Positions 26,428-35,162 of a stretch of 64,000 nucleotides of DNA are shown piece by piece. The notes beneath the pieces were generated by a model that saw nothing but the letters and a program-made list of their open reading frames with translations, did no database searches and was not told the origin of the DNA. This DNA is from Mariniflexile sp. AS56. GTDB lineage: Bacteria > Bacteroidota > Bacteroidia > Flavobacteriales > Flavobacteriaceae. How positions within the stretch are numbered: the stretch's first letter is position 1; each line of letters starts with the position of its first letter. The stretch spans positions 310,001 through 374,000 of the forward strand of contig NZ_JAUPED010000001.1 of the NCBI RefSeq assembly GCF_030552475.1, read 5' to 3'. A program made the translations under genes and the position numbers.

Positions 26428-26727
26428 TCTTAATTTTTAGATGTAATAGTTATATATTATTTTTTAAAGTTAAGAAACATTCGTTTCTCTACAAATTATA
26501 TTTAGCTATTAATCAAATTCGAATGGGGCTTTGTGTAGTTGGAACAAAACCATAGATATGCTGGCTACCAGCAATAGTATAAGCAGAAGTTAGCTCTAAA
26601 ATTCGGTTACTTTTCCTATAAGCTGCTTTTGAAAATAACTTCTTAGATTTCAAAAACTCGAACATACAAACACGTCTCAATTTGTTCAGCAATTACATTA
26701 CAAATGAAATATAAAAAATTTAATTTT
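26428..26727. other. Intergenic region upstream of the polyamine operon
   Basis: About 300 bp of AT-rich DNA between the arginine decarboxylase start and the inverted-repeat element. It must hold the operon's promoter on the minus strand; a near-match to the -7 box (TAATTTG on minus) lies around 26497-26503, but no exact one was found. No gene or RNA was recognised. Confidence 0.4.
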
Positions 26728-26890
26728 AAAGTGATTTAGCATTTTTTTTTAGATTTTTTTTGAAACGCTTATCGAGCGCTCTATAAGGCTATTACGAAAG
26801 GCTTTTACTTTAAATACGACGTGTTTATCCATTTAAAATAAAAACAAGCAAATACCTTAGCTATAAAAAATAAAAACGCTAAATCACTTT
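26728..26890. repeat. Candidate MITE-like inverted-repeat element
   Basis: AAAGTGATTTAGC (26728-26740) and its exact reverse complement GCTAAATCACTTT (26878-26890) bound 163 bp. The arms continue inward as T-rich and A-rich tracts that also pair imperfectly, giving TIR-like ends of about 18 bp or more. No open frame lies inside. It may be a small mobile element remnant or serve as the terminator of the pseudouridine synthase gene. Confidence 0.5.
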
Positions 26891-26902
26891 TAATAATGCG
26901 TA

Positions 26903-27781
26903 TTAAAGCATTTTAAGATTATTCAATTCCTGCTCGGTAAGGTGTTTCCAGTGTCCACGCGGAATGTCTTTTTTAGTAAGCGGTCCAATAGCAACACAAT
27001 CCAAACTCACGATTTCATATTTAAAATGATCGAAAATGGTTCTTATTAATGTGTTTCCTATATTCTTGATTTTTAAACCTATTTGGTTTTTAGCTTCACC
27101 ATCAATATAGCTAATCTCTTCTACTGCAATAAGTTTTCCTTCAATTTTAAAACCTGATTGAATTGCTTTTAAATCATCTAGTTTTAGATTTTTATCTAAT
27201 TCTATTTGGAATAAACGAGCTACACCATGTTTAGAATTGGTGAATTTATCTGCAATAACATCATCATTTGTAAACAATAATAGACCTTTTGAGTTTCTAC
27301 CCAAACGTCCAATAGGCTTAATTCTAGAGGTCGTTGCATTAGCAACCAAATCCATTACAGTACGCCCTTTACCTTCACTGGTAGTTGTAGCGAAGCCTTT
27401 AGGCTTGTTTAGTAAAACGTACGCTTTCTTTTCTGGATTAATACGGGCACCATCGTAACGCACTTCATCTTCAAGCTTTACTTTATAGCCCATTTCGGTA
27501 ATTACTTTACCGTTTACAGTTACAAGTCCTGTTGCAATATGCACATCGGCTTCCCTACGTGAACACATTCCAGAATTGGCAACGTATTTATTTAATCTTA
27601 TTTCGTTAGGATTCGACGGTTTTTTAGACGGCGAATTCACGTTGCGTATTGGCGCATTGCCTCTAGCAAAGCTCTTACTTTTCGCTCCTTGATCTCCTCT
27701 ACTTGAACCTTTAGCGTTTCCGTTTTGCTCACCTCTTCCAGAAGGCTTCCCTTTTCCGCTTGTTCCTTGTGTTCTACTCAT
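26903..27781 (-). CDS. RsuA/RluB-family pseudouridine synthase homologue with altered active site
   Basis: 292 residues from ATG 27781 (a GTG one codon earlier is in frame). A basic, Gly/Ser-rich disordered tail (1-60), an S4 domain (IRLNKYVANSGMCSRREAD, about 65-83), then the synthase domain. The active-site motif GRLD is GRLGRNS here, with Gly at residue 161 in place of the catalytic Asp; the usual Tyr of the K-x-Y motif is Phe191; and the Arg-rich GRNxxVRR motif reads GNTLIRT. RNA binding may persist, but isomerisation probably does not. It is the last gene of the isoprenoid operon, and this divergent form may be a clade-specific paralogue. Confidence 0.85.
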   Translation of the reverse strand: MSRTQGTSGKGKPSGRGEQNGNAKGSSRGDQGAKSKSFARGNAPIRNVNSPSKKPSNPNEIRLNKYVANSGMCSRREADVHIATGLVTVNGKVITEMGYKVKLEDEVRYDGARINPEKKAYVLLNKPKGFATTTSEGKGRTVMDLVANATTSRIKPIGRLGRNSKGLLLFTNDDVIADKFTNSKHGVARLFQIELDKNLKLDDLKAIQSGFKIEGKLIAVEEISYIDGEAKNQIGLKIKNIGNTLIRTIFDHFKYEIVSLDCVAIGPLTKKDIPRGHWKHLTEQELNNLKML

Positions 27782-27796
27782 CACTTTAATTTTTTA

Positions 27797-27804
27797 CAAA
27801 TATA
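27797..27804 (-). promoter_or_regulatory. Candidate -7 promoter box
   Basis: Minus-strand TATATTTG, an exact TAnnTTTG, 15 bp upstream of ATG 27781, in the 62-bp gap after ubiA-like gene. It would give the pseudouridine synthase homologue its own short transcript. No -33 match was found. Confidence 0.35.
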
Positions 27805-27843
27805 CTCTATAAAATTACGAAACTTGAATTTAGATTTACGATT

Positions 27844-28749
27844 TTATAAAATCCTGTTAAGCAGCAAACTAATATCTATTAATAAAATACTAAAAACGCC
27901 TAAAACAATAATAAATTTTAAAATACTATGCCCTAACAAATAGTGTAATTTGGTTTTAGATTTCCATAATAACACTAAAAACACCAGTATTAACAGCATG
28001 CTTAAATAAAAATAAATATACATGTAGCCTATTTCAAATTTAAACAACAACAAATAAATAGGCACAAAAGTTAATATGGCCAATACGCTAAGCATGCGTT
28101 TTGATGCTGCTTCACCATAAACAACAGGTATGGTTTGGTAATTCTGAATTAAATCGCCCGTAATATTTTCCAAATCTTTAGTAAGTTCTCGCATCGAAAT
28201 AAGCAAAAACAAGAAAATGGCATGCACAAAAATTACCGTTTCGAAATTTTTATAATACATAAAAATAGCAAAAAACGGTGTGATGGTTAAAATAGCCGAG
28301 GTTAAATTACCAATAAAAGGCCGCTTTTTTAATTTATGTGAATAAAACCAAATAGCAAAAATATAAATGGAAAAGAAAATAACAGCCCTAAAAGACACGT
28401 AACTTACCATAACCACTGCCAAAAAATTCAACACGAAATAAAAAGACAGTTTGGTATTTTGACTTACCAATTTATCTAATTTGGATTTTAAAGGTCTGTT
28501 AATTAAATCTTTCTCTGAATCGTAAAAATTATTAATGATATAGCCTCCCGCAATAGTAACTGATGACGCTAGAACCAATAAAAACAAATTAACATCTAAA
28601 ACAACCTGTCTTAACGGTTTATCGTGTGCCAAAATATAAATAGATGCTAAGTATTGTGCGATTACAATAATTAAAATATTATAACCTCTAACAACAGAAA
28701 ACATGCTAAAAAACTTAAGAAGTATGTGCTTTTGTTTTCTGGATAACAT
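27844..28749 (-). CDS. UbiA-family prenyltransferase, GGGP-transferase type
   Basis: 301 residues, eight or nine helices. First aspartate-rich motif NNFYDSEKDLINRP (about 68-81), second DLENITGDLIQ near 190, both required for Mg-prenyl-diphosphate binding. The family in Bacteroidota is annotated as geranylgeranylglycerol-phosphate geranylgeranyltransferase; a role in menaquinone or other prenyl lipid synthesis is also possible. Fifty-four bp downstream of the mevalonate kinase-like gene, so it probably uses isoprenoid precursors from the same pathway. Confidence 0.85.
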   Translation of the reverse strand: MLSRKQKHILLKFFSMFSVVRGYNILIIVIAQYLASIYILAHDKPLRQVVLDVNLFLLVLASSVTIAGGYIINNFYDSEKDLINRPLKSKLDKLVSQNTKLSFYFVLNFLAVVMVSYVSFRAVIFFSIYIFAIWFYSHKLKKRPFIGNLTSAILTITPFFAIFMYYKNFETVIFVHAIFLFLLISMRELTKDLENITGDLIQNYQTIPVVYGEAASKRMLSVLAILTFVPIYLLLFKFEIGYMYIYFYLSMLLILVFLVLLWKSKTKLHYLLGHSILKFIIVLGVFSILLIDISLLLNRIL

Positions 28750-28803
28750 GAAAAAATGTTTTGATGAGATTGCCCGAAAAGAATTCAGGAAGCCTAAGGA
28801 AGA

Positions 28804-29733
28804 TTAAAAGTTATAAACTACTTCTAGCTTATAATCTTTCAATGCCTGTTTTGCCTTATTTATATCTTCAGTAAAACCTAAAATATAACCGCCACCACCA
28901 GAGCCACAAAGTTTCAAATAGTACTCGTTGGTCTCGATACCTTTCTTCCAAAGTTCATGGAATTGAATAGGAATCATCGGTTTAAAGTTATTCAACACTA
29001 CTTTTGATAATTGCTTGGTGTTTTTAAACAATGATTTGATATCGCCTTTCAAAAAATCATCGACACAAGCATCGGTATGTTTTATAAACTGATCTTTAAG
29101 CATATTACGAAACCCTTCTTGCTTCATGTTTTCCATGAAAATACTCACCATAGGTGCAGTTTCGCCAATAATACCACTGTCCAATAAAAACACAGCGCCT
29201 ATTCCATCTGCTTTTTGCGAAGGAATACCTGTAGCTTCAATATTATCTTTCGAATTGATAAGAATTGGAATACTTAAATAACTATTTAAAGGATCTAAAC
29301 CAGAAGATTTTCCGTGGAAAAAAGATTCCATTTCAGAAAAAATTGATTTTAAAATCAGTAATTTTTCACGAGTTAAATTTTCTAAAACCGTGATTTTATT
29401 ATGTGCATAATTATAGTAAATCGCCGCCACTAATGCGCCACTACTACCCACACCATAACCCTGCGGAATAGATGAATCGAAATACATACCCGCATTCACA
29501 TCATTCTGTAAAGTCTCAATATCGAAAGTCACCAATTCGGGATTAACAGCTGCTAAATAAGTAACAAAACGTTTTAAACTTTCGTTAGATTTTATAGCCG
29601 TTTCCGATGGGTTTTTATCTGTTTTTAAAGCCCCATTATAAAAATTATAAGGAATAGATAATCCTTTAGAATCTTTAATGATTCCGTACTCTCCGAAGAG
29701 TAGAATTTTAGAGTAAAATAATGGTCCTTTCAT
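28804..29733 (-). CDS. GHMP kinase, mevalonate kinase-like
   Basis: 309 residues. ATP-binding GHMP motif PQGYGVGSSGALVAA (about 92-106), FHGKSSGLDPLNSYLS near 150 with the catalytic Asp, and the C-terminal LCGSGGGGYILGFT. With mvaD in the same operon, the enzyme is most likely mevalonate kinase or phosphomevalonate kinase of the mevalonate route to isopentenyl diphosphate. Which of the two cannot be decided here. Its ATG (29733) directly borders an inverted-repeat arm flanking the S23 gene. Confidence 0.85.
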   Translation of the reverse strand: MKGPLFYSKILLFGEYGIIKDSKGLSIPYNFYNGALKTDKNPSETAIKSNESLKRFVTYLAAVNPELVTFDIETLQNDVNAGMYFDSSIPQGYGVGSSGALVAAIYYNYAHNKITVLENLTREKLLILKSIFSEMESFFHGKSSGLDPLNSYLSIPILINSKDNIEATGIPSQKADGIGAVFLLDSGIIGETAPMVSIFMENMKQEGFRNMLKDQFIKHTDACVDDFLKGDIKSLFKNTKQLSKVVLNNFKPMIPIQFHELWKKGIETNEYYLKLCGSGGGGYILGFTEDINKAKQALKDYKLEVVYNF

Positions 29734-29734
29734 T

Positions 29735-29756
29735 CAATTTAATGAAAAATTAATAA
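29735..29756. repeat. Left arm of inverted repeat around the S23 gene
   Basis: CAATTTAATGAAAAATTAATAA is read in reverse complement at 30168-30188 (TTATTAATTTTT then ATTAA-TTG) with one or two mismatches. It lies between the mevalonate kinase-like start and the S23 stop. AT-richness lowers the significance. Confidence 0.4.
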
Positions 29757-29770
29757 TGCAAAGTTAAGAA

Positions 29771-30118
29771 TTATTCTTTAGATGATTTAACAATACTAAC
29801 CAATAATCTTAACATTTCCTGTGATTTGGCTTTATATTTTTCAAATTCAGCTGAATTCAAAAAATTGGTAGCATGCAGCAAGTCTATCCAATAATCCGTT
29901 TCATTAGCTTCTTTTAAACTAATTGACATTTTACTTATAAAATCTGCTTTACTCTGCGCAAACTCTGCTTCCCTAACGTTTGCCCCAATAGATGTCCCCG
30001 ATTTTAAAAGCTGCCTAGACATGACATGTTCTTTTCTATTATAAGCTAAATCTTTATAAAGATTCACTATTTCAACAGCAAAAAGAAAACTCTTGTCTTT
30101 AATTATATTTTCTTTCAT
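29771..30118 (-). CDS. S23-type four-helix-bundle protein (23S rRNA intervening sequence family)
   Basis: 115 residues. MSRQLLKSGTSIGANVREAE followed by SKMSISLKEANETDYWIDLL is the classic core of the family first described inside intervening sequences of Leptospira 23S rRNA. Bacteroidota carry many stand-alone copies of unknown function; the bundle forms pentamers in solved homologues and may bind nucleic acid. Here it sits between mvaD and the mevalonate kinase-like gene, flanked by near-inverted repeats, so it is probably an acquired insert in the operon. Confidence 0.9.
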   Translation of the reverse strand: MKENIIKDKSFLFAVEIVNLYKDLAYNRKEHVMSRQLLKSGTSIGANVREAEFAQSKADFISKMSISLKEANETDYWIDLLHATNFLNSAEFEKYKAKSQEMLRLLVSIVKSSKE

Positions 30119-30167
30119 AATGAATAAATTAAAGTTAAATATAAACCTTTTAATTATTCATTATTAC

Positions 30168-30188
30168 TTATTAATTTTTAATTAATTG
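30168..30188. repeat. Right arm of inverted repeat around the S23 gene
   Basis: Partner of 29735-29756. It overlaps the last codons of mvaD, so the insertion boundary, if real, is at the mvaD stop. Confidence 0.4.
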
Positions 30189-31256
30189 CGCTCCAAAACC
30201 AATTTGGTCGCAAATATAATGACCGTTTTGACAATATGCAACTAATTCATTTTTAATGAATTCTAAAATTTCAACCGACTCGTTTTTCGGGTATAAAACA
30301 TGCACATTCGCACCAGCATCTAAGGTAAAACTTATATGCAAACCTGTTTCTTCCCTGAACTTCAATATTTTATTAATAATTTCCAAAGTATTGGGTTTCA
30401 TTAAAATAAAATAAGGCATACTAGTCATCATCATAGCGTGCAACGTAAGCGCTTCACTTTCTATCAATGCTATAAAAGATTTTAAATCACCAGACTCTAA
30501 AATAGGTTTCAGCTTTTCAAGATTATCGTGCGCCTGCACAAACCTGTTCTTAGCATACGGGTGGTTATGCATTAAATTATGCCCCACCGTACTACTAACT
30601 TGTTTTTCACCTTTATCAACCAATAAAATGGTGTCTTGATAATCTTTAAAATTTTCATGCACTTTATACGGGTATTTCACACCGAATAAATCATTACTTC
30701 CTTCAACAGCCTCCGTTTGTCCCCAAACAATTAAATCACCTTCAATACTTCTACATGCAGAACCTGAACCTAATCGTGCTAAAAAGGATGCTTTTTCATT
30801 AAAAAAGGCATCTGTCATTTCAGCACTAAATTGTTTTTCAATACTGATTAAACACAAAGCCAAAGCACTCATTCCGCTTGCAGATGATGCAATTCCTGAA
30901 CTATGCGGAAATGTATTTGAGGTTTCAATTTTAAACCTATAATCCTTTAAAAAAGGAAGATATACTTCTACACGTTTAAAAAAAGTGTCAATTTTTGGTT
31001 TAAAATCGTCTTTTTTATCGCCATCCAAATACACTTCAAATTCAAAATCAGACTCATCTTCCTTTTTAGAAAAAGTCAAGTTTGTAATTGTTTTACAATT
31101 ATTTAGTGTAAAACTTATTGAGGGGTTCTCTGGTATTTGGTCTTTCTTTTTACCCCAATATTTAACCAAAGCGATATTACTAGGCGACTCCCAGGCTACT
31201 TTTCCGCTTTCAACCGTTTTTATATATGCTTTAGGAATAAATTGTTGTTCTGTCAT
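30171..31256 (-). CDS. mvaD: Diphosphomevalonate decarboxylase
   Basis: Converts mevalonate diphosphate and ATP to isopentenyl diphosphate, phosphate and CO2. 361 residues. Catalytic residues known from yeast are all seen: Lys in NIALVKYWGKK (about 27-37), the Arg in GSGSACRSIEGD (about 160), and Asp in FTLDAGANV near 312. ATP-binding PHSSGIASSASG near 117. ATG 31256 is 3 bp from the DUF1697 stop, so it is cotranscribed. Confidence 0.95.
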   Translation of the reverse strand: MTEQQFIPKAYIKTVESGKVAWESPSNIALVKYWGKKKDQIPENPSISFTLNNCKTITNLTFSKKEDESDFEFEVYLDGDKKDDFKPKIDTFFKRVEVYLPFLKDYRFKIETSNTFPHSSGIASSASGMSALALCLISIEKQFSAEMTDAFFNEKASFLARLGSGSACRSIEGDLIVWGQTEAVEGSNDLFGVKYPYKVHENFKDYQDTILLVDKGEKQVSSTVGHNLMHNHPYAKNRFVQAHDNLEKLKPILESGDLKSFIALIESEALTLHAMMMTSMPYFILMKPNTLEIINKILKFREETGLHISFTLDAGANVHVLYPKNESVEILEFIKNELVAYCQNGHYICDQIGFGAQLIKN

Positions 31257-31259
31257 TTC

Positions 31260-31793
31260 TTAATTTTCAGCAGACAAAGATACTAGTTTTGTCATGGTTT
31301 TATAATTTCTTGATGTACCAACAACTTTTAATTTGCGTTCATAAGTCGTCATATTGAACTTCGTTCTTCCATAACCCGTCGCACTATAAAAATAAAGACA
31401 GTCTTTTTTAATTATAACTTCCTCATTTTCAATAGCTATTTCGGCTATTTCTTTCACCAAAAGGCTATTTGGGATAGTACTTAATAATATAAAATAACTT
31501 GCTTCTTTTTTTTCTATTGAAAAAGGACACGCATCAATAATGCCCTGCAACTGGCTATCCGTTTTCACAATAACTGGAACTTCAAATCCAAAATGATTAC
31601 GTATAAGTTCTTGAATTTTATTCTCTAATAGATTTATTTTTTCTGTTGATTGAAAAACAACATTACCACTTTGAATATAGGTTTGAACGTTTTGAAACCC
31701 CGAATTACTTAACAAGGTTCTCAATGCTGCCATGGGCACTTTTTTATGCCCACCAACGTTTATACCTCGTAAAAGCGCGATGTATGTTAGCAT
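31260..31793 (-). CDS. DUF1697 family protein
   Basis: 177 residues starting at MLTYIALLRGINVGGHKK (ATG 31793); an upstream in-frame start at 31832 lies inside the next gene and is rejected. Typical DUF1697 motifs: ALLRGINVGG, FQNVQTYIQSGNVVFQS and YFYSATGYGRTKF. Function not established. Overlaps the 3' end of the HI0933-like gene by 7 bp, indicating translational coupling. Confidence 0.88.
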   Translation of the reverse strand: MLTYIALLRGINVGGHKKVPMAALRTLLSNSGFQNVQTYIQSGNVVFQSTEKINLLENKIQELIRNHFGFEVPVIVKTDSQLQGIIDACPFSIEKKEASYFILLSTIPNSLLVKEIAEIAIENEEVIIKKDCLYFYSATGYGRTKFNMTTYERKLKVVGTSRNYKTMTKLVSLSAEN

Positions 31794-33007
31794 TTTGAAA
31801 TCGATTTCGCCACAATGAAAGCACCTGTCCACGCGTTTTGAAAGTTAAAACCGCCTGTAACAGCATCAACATTAATGACTTCACCTGCAAAATATAAGTT
31901 TTTTTGAAGCTTACTTTCAAAGGTTTTAAAGTTGATTTCTTTTAAATCGACCCCACCAGCAGTTACAAATTCCTCTTTAAACGTACTCTTGCCTGAAACC
32001 TGAAATACGGCCTGTGTAAGTTGTGATGCCAAATCTTCTAACTGACTTTTATTTAAATCTGCCCAACGGGTTTCTTGATTCATACTTGAAGCCAATACCA
32101 ATTTGTACCACAAGCGTTTTGGCAAGTCAAATTGCGCTGATTTATAGACTGTTTTTTTAGCCAAATCGTGTTTTAATGTTTTTAAAACATCTAAAGCATC
32201 TTCAATCGACTGTTTTATAAAATTAATTTCTATTTGAAATTTATAATCTTGTTTCGCTAATTCAATGGCACCAAAAGCGGATAGCTTTAAAATGGCTGGC
32301 GCACTCATCCCTACATGGGTAATAAGCACGGGACCTTCGCTCCACAAATCGGTTCCTAAAACTTTAACCTCAACATCCTGAGCCACCACTCCTGGAATAT
32401 CCTGGATGCGTTCATCTTTAATATCAAAGGTAAATAAGGACGGTACGGGTTGCGAAATACTGTGTCCCAAATTTTCTAAAAGACTCCATATTTTCGGGTT
32501 ACTACCTGTGGCAACTATTACTTTTTCACAAGAAAAAACACGGTCTTTTGTTGAAATTTGAAAACCCTCCAGTTGCTTTTCCGAAGTAATATTTACAACA
32601 CTTTGGTTGTACAAAACATCTACCTGATGCTTTTTGGCTTCATTTAGAAAACAATCGATAATAGTTTGCGACGAATTAGACAGAGGAAACATCCTGCCAT
32701 CTTCTTCAATCTTCAGTTCAACGCCACGATTTTCAAACCATTCAATAGTATCGCCTGTCATGAATTGATGAAAAGGACCTAAGAGTTCCTTTTCACCTCG
32801 TGGATAATTCTTTATTAATTCTTGAGGAATAAATTCGGCATGGGTTACATTACACCTGCCACCACCAGAAACTTTCACTTTTTGCAAGCCTTCCTTTCCG
32901 CGTTCTAAAATGGCAACTTTTAATTTAGGGTTTTGTTCAGCAATATTAATAGCTGCAAAAAAACCTGCAGCACCACCGCCAATTACAATAACATCCTTTT
33001 TAATCAT
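31787..33007 (-). CDS. HI0933-like NAD(P)/FAD-dependent oxidoreductase
   Basis: 406-residue BaiN/HI0933-family flavoprotein: VIGGGAAGFFAAINIAE (about 7-23), VSGGGRCNVTH (about 48-58), GHSISQPVPSLFT, TAGGVDLKEI near 350 and NVDAVTGGFNFQNAWTGA near the C-terminus, the last being the family's second FAD-binding stretch. Reaction uncertain; one relative acts in bile-acid dehydroxylation, most are unassigned. It overlaps the GDPD gene by 4 bp. Confidence 0.92.
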   Translation of the reverse strand: MIKKDVIVIGGGAAGFFAAINIAEQNPKLKVAILERGKEGLQKVKVSGGGRCNVTHAEFIPQELIKNYPRGEKELLGPFHQFMTGDTIEWFENRGVELKIEEDGRMFPLSNSSQTIIDCFLNEAKKHQVDVLYNQSVVNITSEKQLEGFQISTKDRVFSCEKVIVATGSNPKIWSLLENLGHSISQPVPSLFTFDIKDERIQDIPGVVAQDVEVKVLGTDLWSEGPVLITHVGMSAPAILKLSAFGAIELAKQDYKFQIEINFIKQSIEDALDVLKTLKHDLAKKTVYKSAQFDLPKRLWYKLVLASSMNQETRWADLNKSQLEDLASQLTQAVFQVSGKSTFKEEFVTAGGVDLKEINFKTFESKLQKNLYFAGEVINVDAVTGGFNFQNAWTGAFIVAKSISKC

Positions 33008-33678
33008 AACCTATCAGGAAAATCTGAAATGATGCCATCTACACCATAAGATTTTATGCGTTTTATAGGTTTTAAGTTGTTTACTGTATAGGTGATTACT
33101 TTAAAATCTTCTTTTAAACTCTCAACAATTTCTTCAGTTAACATAGTGTAATCTGGAAATATAGTTGTTGCTTTTATTTCTTTAGCAAAAGCCACAGCTT
33201 CATCTAAATTTGTATCTACTAATACACCTAACGGTATCTCTTTATTGATACTATAAACCGTTTCTAACAATTCATTTTGAAAACTAGAAACTATAATATT
33301 TTTATAATCCCACCCTTTTTTGTCAACAAAAAAAGCGATTAATCGACTTGCTTCTGCCGCTGTATCTTGTCCCTTTAACTCGATATTTACTAAACATTTG
33401 TTATCTACAAAGGTTAAAACCTCAGACAAGGTTGGTATTTGGCAACGCCCTTTAACCTCCGCTTGTTTTAATTGATTCAGTGTTTGTTTTGAAACCTCGC
33501 CGGTACCATTCGTCATTCTATCTATCGTGAAATCATGAAAAACTACTAACTGACCTGAAGCACACCTATGAACATCTATTTCAATACCATCAACCCCTAA
33601 GGCTAACGCTTTTTTGATAGATTCTATAGTATTTTCAGCTAAGTGTCCTTTAGCTCCCCTGTGTCCAATAATTAACAT
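33004..33678 (-). CDS. Glycerophosphodiester phosphodiesterase
   Basis: 224 residues from ATG 33678; a GTG at 33690 four codons upstream is an alternative. Catalytic GDPD motifs: IGHRGAKGHLAENT (HR...E-N-T), GIEIDVH, VFHDFTIDRMTNGTG and NIELKG. Cleaves glycerophosphodiesters to glycerol-3-phosphate and an alcohol. No signal peptide, so cytoplasmic. First gene of the long minus-strand operon that includes mvaD. Confidence 0.92.
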   Translation of the reverse strand: MLIIGHRGAKGHLAENTIESIKKALALGVDGIEIDVHRCASGQLVVFHDFTIDRMTNGTGEVSKQTLNQLKQAEVKGRCQIPTLSEVLTFVDNKCLVNIELKGQDTAAEASRLIAFFVDKKGWDYKNIIVSSFQNELLETVYSINKEIPLGVLVDTNLDEAVAFAKEIKATTIFPDYTMLTEEIVESLKEDFKVITYTVNNLKPIKRIKSYGVDGIISDFPDRL

Positions 33679-33747
33679 GTTTTTATCCACTTTTATAATT
33701 CTTATTTAAAATAACTCTGTAAATTTAACACTATTAAAACAGATTTT

Positions 33748-34593
33748 ATGCATAAGCAACTAATCTTAATACTTTTTCTCCAACTTATTTCCTGCAATCA
33801 GGGAAATTTAGTCATTTTGTATGACTTACCAACAATTTTTGATGAAGTTTCTGGTATTCAGACCGTCATAAATTCCGATTTAATCTGGATGCTAAACGAT
33901 CGAGGAAACCCTTCAAAACTTTATGCTGTTACTGAAAATGGCACCATAAAAAGAGAACTAAACATTAAAGCTAAAAATAATGATTGGGAAGATTTAACAT
34001 CGGACAATGAAGGCCATATTTACATTGGAGATTTTGGTAATAATGACAATGACAGAAAAAATTTAGCCATTTTAAAAGTAAACAACCAATCTTTAAAAAG
34101 CACTAAAAAAGTGGAGATTGAACGCATTTCATTTAAATATTCAGATCAAGCTGAATTTCCACCTAAAAAGAAGCATTGGTATTTTGATTGTGAAGCCTTT
34201 TTTTATTATCAAGACAACTTCTACTTGTTCACCAAAAGTCGGGTTCGGAAAAATTTTGGACAAACAAGTCTTTATAAAATCCCCGCAACACCAGGAAGCC
34301 ACGTCGCACAATATATAGCGACCTTCCATACGGGCTCGAAAATGGAATCTTGGATAACGGGAGCCGCTATTAGTAAAGACGGCAAACAAGTCGCGCTTTT
34401 AACTTCAAAATCTGTTTGGATGTTTTCCAACTACAAAGGCACAGACTTTTTTAGTGGTACCGCCACCGAGCTAGAACTAGACCACAACTCCCAAAAAGAG
34501 GGCATTTGTTTTAAGAACGAAAACACGTTATATATTACAGATGAAAAGGGACACGGATCTAACGGGTACTTGTATAGCTTCAAGTTTCCTTAA
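33748..34593 (+). CDS. Lipoprotein with beta-propeller-like repeats, unknown function
   Basis: 281 residues. Signal peptide with lipobox LILFLQLISC (Cys about 16). The rest shows repeated blade-like segments such as LIWMLNDRGNPSKLYAV, IYIGDFGNNDNDRKNLAI, YFDCEAFFYYQDNFYLFTKS, ISKDGKQVALLTS and KEGICFKNENTLYITDE, resembling SdiA-regulated or esterase-like phytase type propellers. Ligand or enzyme activity unknown. Its stop overlaps the convergent PAP2 gene by 4 bp. Confidence 0.7.
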   Translation: MHKQLILILFLQLISCNQGNLVILYDLPTIFDEVSGIQTVINSDLIWMLNDRGNPSKLYAVTENGTIKRELNIKAKNNDWEDLTSDNEGHIYIGDFGNNDNDRKNLAILKVNNQSLKSTKKVEIERISFKYSDQAEFPPKKKHWYFDCEAFFYYQDNFYLFTKSRVRKNFGQTSLYKIPATPGSHVAQYIATFHTGSKMESWITGAAISKDGKQVALLTSKSVWMFSNYKGTDFFSGTATELELDHNSQKEGICFKNENTLYITDEKGHGSNGYLYSFKFP

Positions 34594-35126
34594 AACTTAA
34601 ATTTACAACCAATTAAGAATACATCACCTTCGCTTGAAAAACTAAGTTCCATGTGCTCTTCTTGGTATGGTGTTGTAAACAAATAAGTACTTCCCACACC
34701 TATAATGGCTCCCGCCAAACAATCGACTATATCGTGCTTATTAGCTTGCAATCTTGTAAAACTTGTGTAACTCGCTAAAACATATGCTGGCACGCCATAT
34801 TTCCAGCCATAGCGTTTTTGAAGAAACGATGCACTTTGAAAAGTTGTAGAGGTATGCCCAGACGGAAACGAATGATTGTTTGATTTATCTGGACGCTCCT
34901 TATTTACCACAAATTTTAAACCATAGGTTGTAATTTCATTTAGTGCAAATCCCTTTAAAAACTGCCAAGAACCTTCCTTATCATTAAAAACCAAGGTCGA
35001 TCCAAAAGCAACAACAGGCATCGCAAACAACAACACATCTCCCGAGGTTGTTACCGCATCTGACGGTTGTGAAAAAGCACTATTAACACTAAAAAGAATC
35101 ACAAAAATGAAAGCCAGTATTCTCAT
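34590..35126 (-). CDS. PAP2-family membrane phosphatase
   Basis: 178 residues. The three PAP2 motifs are present: K-x6-RP in KFVVNKERP (about 102), PSGHT in SFPSGHTST (about 117) and the H-x3-D in TRLQANKHDIVD (about 150). An N-terminal signal or helix (AFIFVILFSVNSAFS) precedes. Substrate may be a lipid phosphate such as undecaprenyl diphosphate or an exported phosphate ester. The gene lies 36 bp downstream of the phosphoesterase-barrel gene on the same strand. Confidence 0.88.
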   Translation of the reverse strand: MRILAFIFVILFSVNSAFSQPSDAVTTSGDVLLFAMPVVAFGSTLVFNDKEGSWQFLKGFALNEITTYGLKFVVNKERPDKSNNHSFPSGHTSTTFQSASFLQKRYGWKYGVPAYVLASYTSFTRLQANKHDIVDCLAGAIIGVGSTYLFTTPYQEEHMELSFSSEGDVFLIGCKFKF

Positions 35127-35162
35127 TTAAAACATTGAAATTAATTAATTTATGCGAGACCA

